From Vannielia litorea (GTDB lineage Bacteria > Pseudomonadota > Alphaproteobacteria > Rhodobacterales > Rhodobacteraceae), in the NCBI RefSeq assembly GCF_900142295.1, contig NZ_FSRL01000001.1, forward strand, positions 930,001 to 994,000: a stretch of DNA of 64,000 nucleotides, read 5' to 3'. The notes under the pieces are model-generated. The model was not told the DNA's origin, searched no databases, and saw nothing but the letters and a program-made list of their open reading frames with translations. A program made the translations under genes and the position numbers. Positions 23,706 to 32,242 of this stretch are shown here, one piece after another (the stretch's first letter is position 1; each line of letters begins with the position of its first letter).

Positions 23706-24710
23706 ATGGAGCGAAAATCGCAGAATACCCTGGCTTGGCGATTGTCTTGCGCCCCGATGATGGACTGGACAGACCGCCACTGCCGGTTCTTCCACCGCCA
23801 GCTCACCTCCCGGGCGCTGCTCTACACCGAGATGGTCACCGCGCCTGCGCTGGTGCGGGGCGGGGCGGTGCATCTGCTGGCCTTCGACCCGGCCGAGCAC
23901 CCGGTGGCCGTGCAGCTTGGCGGGAGCGACCCGAGCGAGCTGGCCGAGGCTGCGCGAATGGCCGAGGCGGCGGGCTACGGCGAGGTGAACCTCAACATCG
24001 GCTGCCCGTCCGACCGGGTGAAATCGGGCTGTTTCGGCGCGGTGCTGATGAAGCAACCGGCGCTGGTGGCCGATTGCCTAGCCGCCATGCGCGAGGCCGT
24101 GAACGTGCCGGTCACCGCCAAGTGCCGGATCGGGGTGGATGACCAGGAGCCCCGCGAGGTGCTGCCGCAATTCCTTGAAATGCTGGAGAAAACCGGCATT
24201 ACCCGCGTGATCGTCCATGCCCGCAAGGCCTGGCTCCAGGGCCTCAGTCCCAAGGAAAACCGCGAGGTGCCGCCGCTCGACTATGGCCTCGTCCACGAGA
24301 TGAAGGCCGCCTTCCCGCGCCTCCAGCTCTGCCTCAACGGCGGCATCACCACGCTCGACGAAGCCCGTGCCCAGCTCGATGCCGGGCTCGACGGGGTGAT
24401 GATCGGCCGCGCCGCCTACCACGATCCGGGGCTGCTGCTGGAGGTCGACGAGGTCATCTTCGGGGCCGCCCCGACCCGCCGCACCCGCCGCGATGCCGTC
24501 GAGGCCATGCGCCCCTACATCGCCTCCCACCTCGCGGAGGGCGGCAAGCTGGCCCAGGTCACGCGGCATATGCTGGGCCTCTTCCAGGGCCGCCCCGGCG
24601 CCCGTGCCTGGCGCCGCACCCTCTCCGAACAGGCCCACCGCGACGGGGCAGGGCTCGAGGTGCTCGACCGCGCCCTCGAGGCGCTGCCCGAGGCCAGCCT
24701 CGCCGCCTGA
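23706..24710 (+). CDS. dusA: tRNA-dihydrouridine synthase A
   Basis: 334 residues. FMN-binding TIM barrel with the DusA opening SCAPMMDWTDRHCRFFHR, the catalytic cysteine C100 in NLNIGCPSDRV, and the DusA-specific HARKAWLQGLSPKENREVPP. It reduces uridines 20/20a in the D-loop of tRNAs. It stands alone in the rightward direction, with 266 bp of non-coding DNA before it and two hairpins after it. dusA is a known integration site for islands, but no integrase or duplicated end is seen here. Confidence 0.97.
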   Translation: MERKSQNTLAWRLSCAPMMDWTDRHCRFFHRQLTSRALLYTEMVTAPALVRGGAVHLLAFDPAEHPVAVQLGGSDPSELAEAARMAEAAGYGEVNLNIGCPSDRVKSGCFGAVLMKQPALVADCLAAMREAVNVPVTAKCRIGVDDQEPREVLPQFLEMLEKTGITRVIVHARKAWLQGLSPKENREVPPLDYGLVHEMKAAFPRLQLCLNGGITTLDEARAQLDAGLDGVMIGRAAYHDPGLLLEVDEVIFGAAPTRRTRRDAVEAMRPYIASHLAEGGKLAQVTRHMLGLFQGRPGARAWRRTLSEQAHRDGAGLEVLDRALEALPEASLAA

Positions 24711-24721
24711 GCGCAACGTCG

Positions 24722-24775
24722 GAAAAATCTTCAAGAAGATTTTTCGGGACCGAAGAATTTTCGCTAAGATTCTTC
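24722..24775. terminator. Two adjacent hairpins between convergent dusA and DUF1289 genes
   Basis: First: an 11-bp perfect inverted repeat, GAAAAATCTTC (24722-24732) with GAAGATTTTTC (24735-24745). Second: GAAGAATTTT (24752-24761) with AAGATTCTTC (24766-24775), one mismatch. The second reaches the stop codon of the DUF1289 gene. The AT-rich arms provide T tracts in both directions, so this is a likely bidirectional terminator. Confidence 0.8.
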
Positions 24776-25011
24776 TACTTGCCCGAGCGCACCAGCTTTG
24801 CCGCCCGCCCTCCGCGCCGCTTGCGGTGAAGTCCCTGGCGCTGCGGCAGGTCTTCGATCAGGGCATGCCGCTCCTCCGGGCTCATGCGGCCCCAGGCGGC
24901 GATCTCGTCGATCGAGCGCAGGCAGCCGGTGCAAAGCCGGGTCTCGGGGTGGATCACGCAGACCTTGATGCAGGGGCTTTCGATCTCGTCGCGGCGCCAC
25001 AGCTCGTCCAT
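24775..25011 (-). CDS. DUF1289 family protein
   Basis: 78 residues starting MDELWRRDEIESPCIKVCVI. The family pattern SPCIKVC ... LCTGCLRSIDEIAAW is complete, with four cysteines, probably a metal site, followed by a short basic tail. The ATG overlaps the ruvX stop (TGATG), so the two are translationally coupled. A longer frame upstream lies within ruvX and is rejected. DUF1289 function is unknown. Confidence 0.88.
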   Translation of the reverse strand: MDELWRRDEIESPCIKVCVIHPETRLCTGCLRSIDEIAAWGRMSPEERHALIEDLPQRQGLHRKRRGGRAAKLVRSGK

Positions 25012-25484
25012 CAGGCCCTCCCGAGGTAGCTGAGCCGGTCGAGCGCGCCCTGCAGGATGTAGCCTGCCGCCACGTGGTCGATCACCTCGGCCCGGCGGGC
25101 GCGGGAGGTATCGGCCTCCAGAAGCGCGCGTTCGGCGGCCACCGTGGAGAGCCGCTCGTCCCAAAACCCCACAGGCCCCGCCCAGAGCCGCGAGAAGTTG
25201 CGGGCAAAGGCCCGCGTGCTCTGGGCCCGCGGCCCCTCGGTGCCGTCCATGTTGCGCGGCAGGCCAAGCACGAGGCCGCAGATCGAGCGCTTGGTCAAGA
25301 TCGCCAGCAGGGCCTCGGCATCCTGGGTGAACTTCTTGCGCTTCACCGTTTCCAGTGGCGTGGCGACCGAGCGCAGCCCGTCGGAGACCGCCACGCCGAT
25401 GGTCTTGGTGCCAAGGTCCAGCCCGGCCACCGCACCCGTGCGGGGCAGGGCGGTGGCGAAGGCCTCGAAGGCATCGTGGATCAC
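25011..25484 (-). CDS. ruvX: Putative pre-16S rRNA nuclease YqgF/RuvX
   Basis: 157 residues. The start is a GTG at 25484 that overlaps the ccmI stop (GTGA), giving IHDAFEAFATALPRTG before the RNase H-fold opening GLDLGTKTIGVAVSDGL. Other signature parts: LVLGLPRNMDGTEG and FWDERLSTVAAERALLE with the DE(R/H) motif, and a C-terminal DHVAAGYILQGALD. Length matches the family. RuvX/YqgF trims the 5' end of 16S rRNA in studied bacteria. It lies in the middle of a coupled ccmI-ruvX-DUF1289 set. Confidence 0.93.
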   Translation of the reverse strand: MIHDAFEAFATALPRTGAVAGLDLGTKTIGVAVSDGLRSVATPLETVKRKKFTQDAEALLAILTKRSICGLVLGLPRNMDGTEGPRAQSTRAFARNFSRLWAGPVGFWDERLSTVAAERALLEADTSRARRAEVIDHVAAGYILQGALDRLSYLGRA

Positions 25485-26707
25485 TGCCCGCCTCCCGCCG
25501 CCGCCTCGATCACCGCGATCGCATCCGGGTTGCCGGCAAAGACCTCGCGGGCCTCGGCGACGATCTCCGCCTGCCGCGCGATCTCGCCCAGCACGCCGAG
25601 CGCCCGAACCAGCTGCGCCCATTTTTCCGGCGCGCCGCCCTCCGTGGCCAGCTCTTCGGCCAGCCCCTCGACCATCGACCGGATGAAGGCCTGCCGCTCC
25701 TCGGGCGACATGTCCTGCGCGGCGGCCATGTCCTCCGCGCTCGGCCCGCGCACCGGCGCACTCGCGGGCGGGGTGTAGTCTACACCCGCCGCCCGCGCGG
25801 CAGCGGCGATCTGCGCCGGCAGGTCGGCGGCCCAGGGCGCATCCTGCGGCACCGCCGCCATCACCCCGCGCCAGACGTTGAAGGCCAGGTCCGGCCGCCC
25901 GGTCTGCGCGCGCATCAATCCCCAGTAGTAGCGGGCTTCCATGTTCTCTGGGTCGCGCTGCAGCACCTGCGCCAGAACGGCCTCCGCCTCGGGCGAGACA
26001 TAGCCGCCGGCCGCGGTGATCCAGAGCTGCGCCAGCAGCAGGAAATCCTGCGCCTCCGCCGCTTCGCCCTTGATCCGCAGCACCGCCTCCTGCGCTGTCG
26101 CCGCCGCGCCAAAGTTGCCCATCGCCGCCTCGTTGCGCGCCAGCAGGACGTGGCCCTGCAAGTCGTCCGGGCGCCGCGCCACCGCCTCGCGGAGCTGCGC
26201 CATCAGCGTCTTGAACTCTTCCGATACGGTCGGGTCGGGCACATCCGGCAGGCTCTCGGCAAACCGCGCCTCCGCCGCGTCCTGCCTGGGCCGGTTGGCG
26301 CGAAACTCCTCCGCCGCCGCGAGCCGCGTGGCGATCGGCGCATCGCGGTAGCCCGGCACCCCGAGCGACAGGTAGAGCCCGAAGGCCCCGCCCAGCAGCA
26401 CCAGTGCCAGCCCCGCCGCCGCGCCGCGGCTCACCGCACCCGGCGCGCGCCTGCTCTGGCCGGCAGCCTGCGCCGCCCGATCCGCCTCGAGGATCCGCCG
26501 CTTGATCTCCAGCTCCAGTCGCGCGGCCTCGCCCGCGTCTATCCGGCCCGCCTCGGCATCCTTGGCCACGGCGGCCAGCTGCTCGCGGTACAGCCCGATC
26601 CCGCCAATCTCGCCGCTCGGCTCACCGGCCCGCCCGCGCAGCATGGTGCGCAGCAGCACCGCCGCCACCAGCAGCACCAGCCCCCCGGCAAAAATCCAGA
26701 ACCCCAT
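25481..26707 (-). CDS. ccmI: Cytochrome c maturation protein CcmI/CycH
   Basis: 408 residues from the ATG at 26707, preceded by GGTTGGAGGGACC. The N terminus has one membrane helix (MGFWIFAGGLVLLVAAVLLR), a cytoplasmic leucine-zipper-like stretch (about 40-75), a second helix (about 88-110, GLALVLLGGAFGLYLSLG), then a TPR-containing periplasmic domain. This is the bipartite CcmI-1/CcmI-2 architecture: it chaperones apocytochrome c to the haem ligation complex CcmFH. The other ccm genes are not in the window. The frame is open far upstream but without start or SD evidence. Confidence 0.9.
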   Translation of the reverse strand: MGFWIFAGGLVLLVAAVLLRTMLRGRAGEPSGEIGGIGLYREQLAAVAKDAEAGRIDAGEAARLELEIKRRILEADRAAQAAGQSRRAPGAVSRGAAAGLALVLLGGAFGLYLSLGVPGYRDAPIATRLAAAEEFRANRPRQDAAEARFAESLPDVPDPTVSEEFKTLMAQLREAVARRPDDLQGHVLLARNEAAMGNFGAAATAQEAVLRIKGEAAEAQDFLLLAQLWITAAGGYVSPEAEAVLAQVLQRDPENMEARYYWGLMRAQTGRPDLAFNVWRGVMAAVPQDAPWAADLPAQIAAAARAAGVDYTPPASAPVRGPSAEDMAAAQDMSPEERQAFIRSMVEGLAEELATEGGAPEKWAQLVRALGVLGEIARQAEIVAEAREVFAGNPDAIAVIEAAAGGGQ

Positions 26708-26923
26708 GGTCCCTCCAACCTCGTCAATCCCTGCCATACCCGCCCGCGCGGCGCCCTTCCACCCCCGCCTGCGTCGCACCCGGTCAAATGGTCGCGGGGT
26801 GATCGGGCGATCCGGGGCGGCTTCGTCGCAATCCGTGGGCAGCATGTCGTTTCCCCACATTTGCCGAGCCGCCGCGAACTGCATTAACAGGGCGTGGATT
26901 CCCCGCCCGAAAGGCCTGCCCGG

Positions 26924-28168
26924 ATGCGTCGCTACTCCGCCTTTGCCATCGCCCGTGAAGCGCTCCGCCACCACACCGGCTGGGGCCGGGCCTGGGCGGC
27001 CCCCGAGCCGAAAAAGCACTACGACGTGGTGATCGTCGGCGCCGGCGGCCACGGCCTCGCCACGGCCTATTACCTCGGCAAGAACCATGGGCTGACCAAC
27101 GTCGCCATCATCGAGAAGGGCTGGCTCGGCGGCGGCAACACCGGGCGCAACACCACCATCATCCGTTCGAACTACCTGCAGGACGCCTCCGCCGCGATCT
27201 ACGAAAAGGCCCGCGGCCTCTACGAGACCATGAGCCAGGACCTCAATTACAACGTCATGTTCTCGCCCCGCGGCGTGATGATGCTGGCCCAGACCGAGCA
27301 CGAGAAGCGCGGCTACCTGCGCACCGCCCATGCCAACGCCCTGCAAGGCGTGGCGACCGAGTTCATCACCCCCGAGCGGGTCAAGCAGATCGCGCCGATC
27401 ATCAACCTCGACGGCCCCCGCTACCCGGTGCTGGGCGCGCTCTGGCAGCCCCGTGGCGGCACGGCACGGCACGATGCCGTCGCCTGGGGCTATGCCCGCG
27501 CCTGCTCCGACATGGGGATGGACATCATCCAGACCTGCGAGGTCACCGCCGTGACCCGCGAGGGCGGCAAGGTCACCGGCGTCGATACCACCAAGGGCCA
27601 CATCGGCTGCACCAAGCTGGGCATCGTGGTGGCGGGCCACTCCGGGCAACTGGCCGAAATGGCCGGCTTCCGGCTCCCCATCGAGGCCGTGGCCCTCCAG
27701 GCCTATGTCTCCGAGCCGATCAAGCCCGCGCTCGACTGCGTCATCATGGCCAACACCGTGCACGGCTACCTCAGCCAGTCCGACAAGGGTGAGATGGTCA
27801 TCGGTGGCGGGGCCGACAACCACAACAACTTCACCCAGCGCGGCAGCTTCTCGCACATCGAGGAAACCACCCGCGCCCTGGTGGAAACCTTCCCAATGCT
27901 CTCGCGCCTCAAGATGCTGCGCCAATGGGGCGGCATCGTCGACATGACCGGCGACCGCTCGCCCATCCTGTCGAAAACGCCCGTGGACGGCATCTTCATC
28001 AACTGCGGTTGGGGCACCGGCGGCTTCAAGGCCATTCCAGGCTCGGGCTGGGGCTTCGCCGAGCTGATGGCCACCGGCCACTCCCCGCTCACCGCGGAGT
28101 TCGGCCTGGAGCGCTTCCGCGAGGGCCGGTTCATCGACGAAAGCGTTGCCGCCGGGGTGGCGCACTGA
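26924..28168 (+). CDS. soxB: Sarcosine oxidase subunit beta
   Basis: 414 residues from the ATG at 26924 (MRRYSAFAIAREALRHHTGW, the usual start of this subunit). The FAD-binding motif is YDVVIVGAGGHGLATAYYLG (about 29-48), and GGTARHDAVAWGYARA contains the His that binds FMN covalently in studied enzymes. It is the catalytic subunit of heterotetrameric sarcosine oxidase, which oxidises sarcosine to glycine with formaldehyde passed to tetrahydrofolate. The delta, alpha and gamma genes follow, but not directly: a small membrane protein gene and a repeat intervene. Confidence 0.96.
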   Translation: MRRYSAFAIAREALRHHTGWGRAWAAPEPKKHYDVVIVGAGGHGLATAYYLGKNHGLTNVAIIEKGWLGGGNTGRNTTIIRSNYLQDASAAIYEKARGLYETMSQDLNYNVMFSPRGVMMLAQTEHEKRGYLRTAHANALQGVATEFITPERVKQIAPIINLDGPRYPVLGALWQPRGGTARHDAVAWGYARACSDMGMDIIQTCEVTAVTREGGKVTGVDTTKGHIGCTKLGIVVAGHSGQLAEMAGFRLPIEAVALQAYVSEPIKPALDCVIMANTVHGYLSQSDKGEMVIGGGADNHNNFTQRGSFSHIEETTRALVETFPMLSRLKMLRQWGGIVDMTGDRSPILSKTPVDGIFINCGWGTGGFKAIPGSGWGFAELMATGHSPLTAEFGLERFREGRFIDESVAAGVAH

Positions 28169-28239
28169 TGCCCTTCGGCAATCTTCTGCTCACCCGCCCC
28201 CCCTTCGGGAACCGCAGGGCACCTTCTGCCGTTCTCTCC

Positions 28240-28273
28240 CCAATCGCGGCGCGTGCTGCTGCGCGCCGATTGG
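28240..28273 (+). other. Strong hairpin between soxB and the small membrane protein gene
   Basis: Arms CCAATC-(GC)-GGCGCG and CGCGCC-GATTGG pair over 12 bp with a 2-base bulge and an 8-base loop. No T tract follows, so it is more likely an RNA stability or processing structure than an intrinsic terminator. It ends about 10 bp before the SD of the next gene. Confidence 0.5.
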
Positions 28274-28298
28274 AGACAGATCGCAAAGGAGGCCCCTC

Positions 28299-28649
28299 AT
28301 GGCCCAGTACGAAAACCATTCGACCCACACCAACGTGCCTCGTGAACCCGTGCGCGAAGGCTCCGGCACCGGCACCATGGCGTTCATCATCGGCGGCCTT
28401 GTCGTGGCCGTCGCCGTCATCGCCTGGTTCCTGTCGGGCGGCGACATGGACAACTCCGTCACGACCGTCCCGGCTGAGGGTGGCGATGCCGCCGTCACCA
28501 TCGAAAACACCGCGCCCGCAACGGATGGCGGCGCCGCGATGGAAGAGGCCGCTCCCGTCGATGATGGTGCCGCCACTCCGGCCCCGGCCGAAGAGGCCGC
28601 TCCCGCTGACGGTGGCGCTGCCGCCCCGGTGGAAGAACCCGCCAACTGA
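28299..28649 (+). CDS. Small single-pass membrane protein with acidic Ala/Pro-rich tail
   Basis: 116 residues; GCAAAGGAGGCCCCTC gives a strong SD before the ATG. A polar N terminus (MAQYENHSTHTNVPREP) leads to one membrane helix (about 28-46, MAFIIGGLVVAVAVIAWFL), then a low-complexity tail rich in Ala, Pro, Glu, Asp and Gly (EEAAPVDDGAAT type). I know no function. It lies between soxB and soxD, interrupting the usual soxBDAG order, after a hairpin and before further hairpin-like sequence (28661-28678). It could be independently expressed. Confidence 0.75.
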   Translation: MAQYENHSTHTNVPREPVREGSGTGTMAFIIGGLVVAVAVIAWFLSGGDMDNSVTTVPAEGGDAAVTIENTAPATDGGAAMEEAAPVDDGAATPAPAEEAAPADGGAAAPVEEPAN

Positions 28650-28802
28650 TACGACCCGGCCCGTCCCTGAGGGGACGGTAACCACCACTCACGCCATGAC
28701 CGCGCCTCCCTCGGGACGCGCGGCCATGTGCGTTTCGCAGGCCACCCGCGGGGGGGCTGCGCACGTTGTGTTCACACCTGGCCCCCCCCACAAAAAACCG
28801 AA

Positions 28803-28848
28803 ATCGCGTATGCATGGGTTGTGCATGGGTTGTGCATGGGTTGTGCAT
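28803..28848 (+). repeat. 46-bp element with three 11-bp direct repeats, copy 1
   Basis: ATCGCGTA followed by three perfect tandem TGCATGGGTTG units (28811-28821, 28822-28832, 28833-28843) and a partial fourth TGCAT. It lies in the 267-bp gap between the small membrane protein gene and soxD. An inverted copy at 51035-51080 matches 43 of 46 bases. The 11-bp period is close to one helical turn, as for arrayed protein-binding sites. Confidence 0.85.
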
Positions 28849-28916
28849 CACCCCTTTTTCGCCCCGCATGGGGCGATTAACGATTTCGCCGAATTCCGCA
28901 AACAGGGTTAACGCCG

Positions 28917-29234
28917 ATGCTGAAATTCACCTGCCCCTACTGCGGCATCGTGGCCTCCGAAACCGAGCTTTCCGCCGGGGGAGAGGCCCATCTCAAGCGC
29001 TACGGCCCCGGTGCCAGCGACGAGGATTTCGAAGAGTATCTCTTCCTTCGCAAGAACCCCAAGGGCGTGCATCTCGAGCGTTGGCGGCATGCGATGGGCT
29101 GCGGCAAGTGGTTTCTGGCCGCCCGCCACACCGCCACGCTGGAGGTCTTTGGCACCTATCCGGCACAAAGCCACGAGCCGCCCACCGAGATCCTGGAAAA
29201 GATCCGCGCCAAATACCCGGAGGCCCTGAGATGA
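28917..29234 (+). CDS. soxD: Sarcosine oxidase subunit delta
   Basis: 105 residues. MLKFTCPYCG and RHAMGCGKWF carry the Cys and His residues that bind zinc in this subunit; EEYLFLRKNPKGVHLERW is a family signature. It is a structural subunit of heterotetrameric sarcosine oxidase. Its stop overlaps the soxA start (ATGA at 29231-29234). The repeat element at 28803 ends 68 bp upstream. Confidence 0.95.
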   Translation: MLKFTCPYCGIVASETELSAGGEAHLKRYGPGASDEDFEEYLFLRKNPKGVHLERWRHAMGCGKWFLAARHTATLEVFGTYPAQSHEPPTEILEKIRAKYPEALR

Positions 29235-32200
29235 GCACGCGCCTGCCCTCTGGCGGCCGCCTGATCGACCGTTCCCACCGCCTGGGCTTTACCTTCAATG
29301 GCAAGCAATATCAGGGCTTTGCGGGCGACAGCCTCGCCGCTGCCCTGCTCGCCAACGACCAGGTCCTGATGGGCCGGAGCTTCAAGTATCACCGCCCGCG
29401 CGGCGTGGTGGCCTCCGGCGCCGAGGAGCCCAATGCGCTCGTCGGGCTGGGCGAGGGCGCCCGTTTCGAGCCCAACCAGCGGGCCACCACCACCGAGCTT
29501 TTCGACGGGCTCACCGCGATCAGCCAAAACCACTGGCCCTCGCTGGTTTACGACGTGGGCGCGGTGAACTCGGCGCTGTCGCGCTTTCTCCCGGCGGGCT
29601 TTTATTACAAGACCTTCATGGCCCCCCGTGCGGCCTGGAAGCACCTCTTCGAGCCTTTCATCCGCAAGTCCGCCGGCCTCGGCAAGCCCTCCAATCCTGG
29701 CGACCCGGACCGCTACGAGCACGCCTTTGTCCATGTCGATCTGCTGATCGTGGGCGGCGGTATCGCGGGGCTCCAGGCGACCCTCACGGCGGCGGGCACC
29801 GGGGCCAAGGTGCTGCTGCTGGAGCAGGAGGCCCATTGGGGCGGCCGCGCGCCCGTCGATGGTGCCGAGATCGAGGGCGAACCGGCCGAAAGCTGGGTGA
29901 GAAAGGCCGTCGAAACGCTTGAAAACGCGCCAAATGTCACCCTGCGCAACCGCTGCATGGGCTCGGGCGTCTACGACCATGGCTATGCCTTGGCCTATGA
30001 GCGCTGCACCGATCACACCCCCGGCGCGCCGGGCCCCCGCCACCGGCTCTGGCGCATCCGTGCCGGCCAGATCATCACCGCCACCGGCGCGCTGGAGCGG
30101 CCCCTCAGCTTCCCGGGCAACGACCGCCCCGGCGTGATGCTCGCCTCAGCCGTACGCGACTACATCGTCAACTACGGCGTCTCCCCCGGCGACCGGGTAG
30201 TGGTCGTCACCAACAACGACGACGCCTATCGCACCGCACTGGCGGTTAAGAAAGCGGGCCTCACGGTGGCCTGTATTCTCGATGCAAGGCCCTCCGCAGA
30301 GGGGGCCTTGGCCCAGGCCTGTCGAGAGGCCGGTATCCGGGTCGAATCAGGCAAGGCCATCGCTGGTGTAGGAGTGCGCGGCAAGCGTTTGAAATCGGTG
30401 GATATTTGCGCGCAGGCTGGCGAGGGCGCGGTGCTCGAAACCCTCGACTGCGAGTTGGTCGCCATGTCCGGCGGGTGGTCTCCGGTGGTGCACCTGTGGA
30501 GCCATTGCGGCGGTAAGCTCTTGTGGTCAGAGGATAATTTTCACTTCTACCCGGATGTCACCCGCTTCCCCACCAGCGACGACGGCGCGCAGTACCTGCG
30601 CACCGCCGGCATCGCCTCCGGTGCCATGCTGACCCACCAAGTGCTTGAAGACGCGTCAAAAAATGCTGTCGCGGCGCTGGCCGACCTCGGCCATTCCGCC
30701 GAGTCCTGGCGCCCCTCCGCCACCGGCGCCGAAGAGGCCCGAATGGCCCCCGTCTGGGTCATGCCGCAGGGCGCATCCAAGGCTAAAAAATCCAAGATGT
30801 GGCTGGACTTCCAGAACGATGTTAAAGTGTCCGACGTGGAACTTGCCGCGCAGGAGGGCTACCAGTCGGTCGAGCACACCAAGCGCTACACCACTCTCGG
30901 CATGGCCACGGATCAGGGAAAGTTGAGCAATATCAACGGCCTCGCCGTGCTCTCCGGGGCGCTCAACCAACCCATCCCGCAGACCGGCACCACCACCTTC
31001 CGCCCGCCCTACACCCCCATTTCCATGGGCGCCATCGCCGGGCCGGGCACGGGCAACACCTTCCAACCATTGAGAAAAACCCCGATCCACGCCTGGCACG
31101 AGACCAATGGCGCGGTATGGGAACCCGTCGGCCAGTGGCGCCGCCCGTATTGTTATCCGAAGGCGGGGGAAAGCCGCGAGGCCGCCGTCTCAAGAGAGGT
31201 CCGCAACACAAGGGAATCCCTGGGACTTCTCGATGCCTCCACCCTTGGCAAGATCCTCGTCACCGGCCCCGACGCCGGCCGTTTTCTCGACATGCTCTAC
31301 ACCAACATGATGAGCACCCTCGCCCCCGGCAAATGCCGATACGGCCTGATGTGCAACGAGAACGGCTTCCTGATGGACGACGGCGTCGTCGCAAAACTCG
31401 GTGAAAACAGCTACTTGGTCCATACCACCTCGGGCGGCGCCGATCACATCCACGCCCACATGGAAGACTGGCTGCAATGCGAGTGGTGGGACTGGAAGGT
31501 CTATACCACCAACCTCACCGAGCAATACGCCCAGATCGCCGTGGTAGGCCCCAACGGTCGGAAATTGCTGGAAAAACTCGGCGGCATCGACGTGTCGAAA
31601 GAGGCGCTGCCCTTCATGCATTGGGTCGAGGGCACCCTCGCCGGTCTGCCCGTGCGCATCTTCCGCATCAGCTTTTCGGGCGAACTCAGCTACGAGATCG
31701 CCGTACCGGCGAACCTCGGGCTGGAGCTTTGGGAAAAGCTCCACGCCGCCGGGGCCGAATGGGGCATAACCCCCTACGGCACCGAGGCGCTGCACGTGAT
31801 GCGGGCAGAGAAGGGCTTCATCATGATCGGCGACGAGACGGATGGCACCGTCATTCCACAGGATCTTAACCTCTCCTGGGCAATCTCCCGCAAGAAGGAG
31901 GATTATCTGGGCAAGCGCGCGCAAGAGCGCAGCCACATGACCGATCCCGACCGGTGGAAGCTCGTGGGCCTCGAAACCACCGATGGCTCGGTCCTCCCGG
32001 ATGGCGCCTATGCGCTGGGCGAGGGCACCAACGCGAACGGCCAGCGGGTCACCCAGGGCCGCGTGACCTCGACCTACCACTCGCCCACGCTCGGGCGTGG
32101 CATCGCCATGGGGCTGGTGAAGCACGGACCGGACCGGATGGGCGAGGTGCTGACCTTCGGCAAGGTGGACGGCAGCACGGTGGAGGCGAAGATCGTCGAT

Positions 32201-32242
32201 CCGGTGTTCTACGATCGTGAAGGGGAGAAGCAGAATGTCTGA
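29231..32242 (+). CDS. soxA: Sarcosine oxidase subunit alpha
   Basis: 1003 residues from the ATG at 29231; the frame is open further upstream over the repeat region, but the ATGA overlap with soxD and the family start (MSTRLPSGGRLIDRSHRLGF) fix the start. Domains in order: an N-terminal ferredoxin-fold-like segment (GKQYQGFAGDSLAAALLAND); an NAD-binding Rossmann domain (DLLIVGGGIAGLQATLTAAG, about 170-190); a middle domain; and a C-terminal aminomethyltransferase/GcvT-like tetrahydrofolate-binding half (about 600-1003). It passes the formaldehyde carbon to folate. The usual length is 960-1010. Confidence 0.96.
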   Translation: MSTRLPSGGRLIDRSHRLGFTFNGKQYQGFAGDSLAAALLANDQVLMGRSFKYHRPRGVVASGAEEPNALVGLGEGARFEPNQRATTTELFDGLTAISQNHWPSLVYDVGAVNSALSRFLPAGFYYKTFMAPRAAWKHLFEPFIRKSAGLGKPSNPGDPDRYEHAFVHVDLLIVGGGIAGLQATLTAAGTGAKVLLLEQEAHWGGRAPVDGAEIEGEPAESWVRKAVETLENAPNVTLRNRCMGSGVYDHGYALAYERCTDHTPGAPGPRHRLWRIRAGQIITATGALERPLSFPGNDRPGVMLASAVRDYIVNYGVSPGDRVVVVTNNDDAYRTALAVKKAGLTVACILDARPSAEGALAQACREAGIRVESGKAIAGVGVRGKRLKSVDICAQAGEGAVLETLDCELVAMSGGWSPVVHLWSHCGGKLLWSEDNFHFYPDVTRFPTSDDGAQYLRTAGIASGAMLTHQVLEDASKNAVAALADLGHSAESWRPSATGAEEARMAPVWVMPQGASKAKKSKMWLDFQNDVKVSDVELAAQEGYQSVEHTKRYTTLGMATDQGKLSNINGLAVLSGALNQPIPQTGTTTFRPPYTPISMGAIAGPGTGNTFQPLRKTPIHAWHETNGAVWEPVGQWRRPYCYPKAGESREAAVSREVRNTRESLGLLDASTLGKILVTGPDAGRFLDMLYTNMMSTLAPGKCRYGLMCNENGFLMDDGVVAKLGENSYLVHTTSGGADHIHAHMEDWLQCEWWDWKVYTTNLTEQYAQIAVVGPNGRKLLEKLGGIDVSKEALPFMHWVEGTLAGLPVRIFRISFSGELSYEIAVPANLGLELWEKLHAAGAEWGITPYGTEALHVMRAEKGFIMIGDETDGTVIPQDLNLSWAISRKKEDYLGKRAQERSHMTDPDRWKLVGLETTDGSVLPDGAYALGEGTNANGQRVTQGRVTSTYHSPTLGRGIAMGLVKHGPDRMGEVLTFGKVDGSTVEAKIVDPVFYDREGEKQNV

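Noticed and set aside
28811..28848. CRISPR-like array
   Set aside because: The units are only 11 bp and directly adjacent, with no spacers and no cas genes; it is a short tandem repeat.
28766..29230. Extension of soxA upstream through the repeat region, giving a 1158-residue protein
   Set aside because: The added part reads the non-coding 46-bp repeat and soxD in another frame; the ATGA overlap and family N terminus fix the start at 29231.
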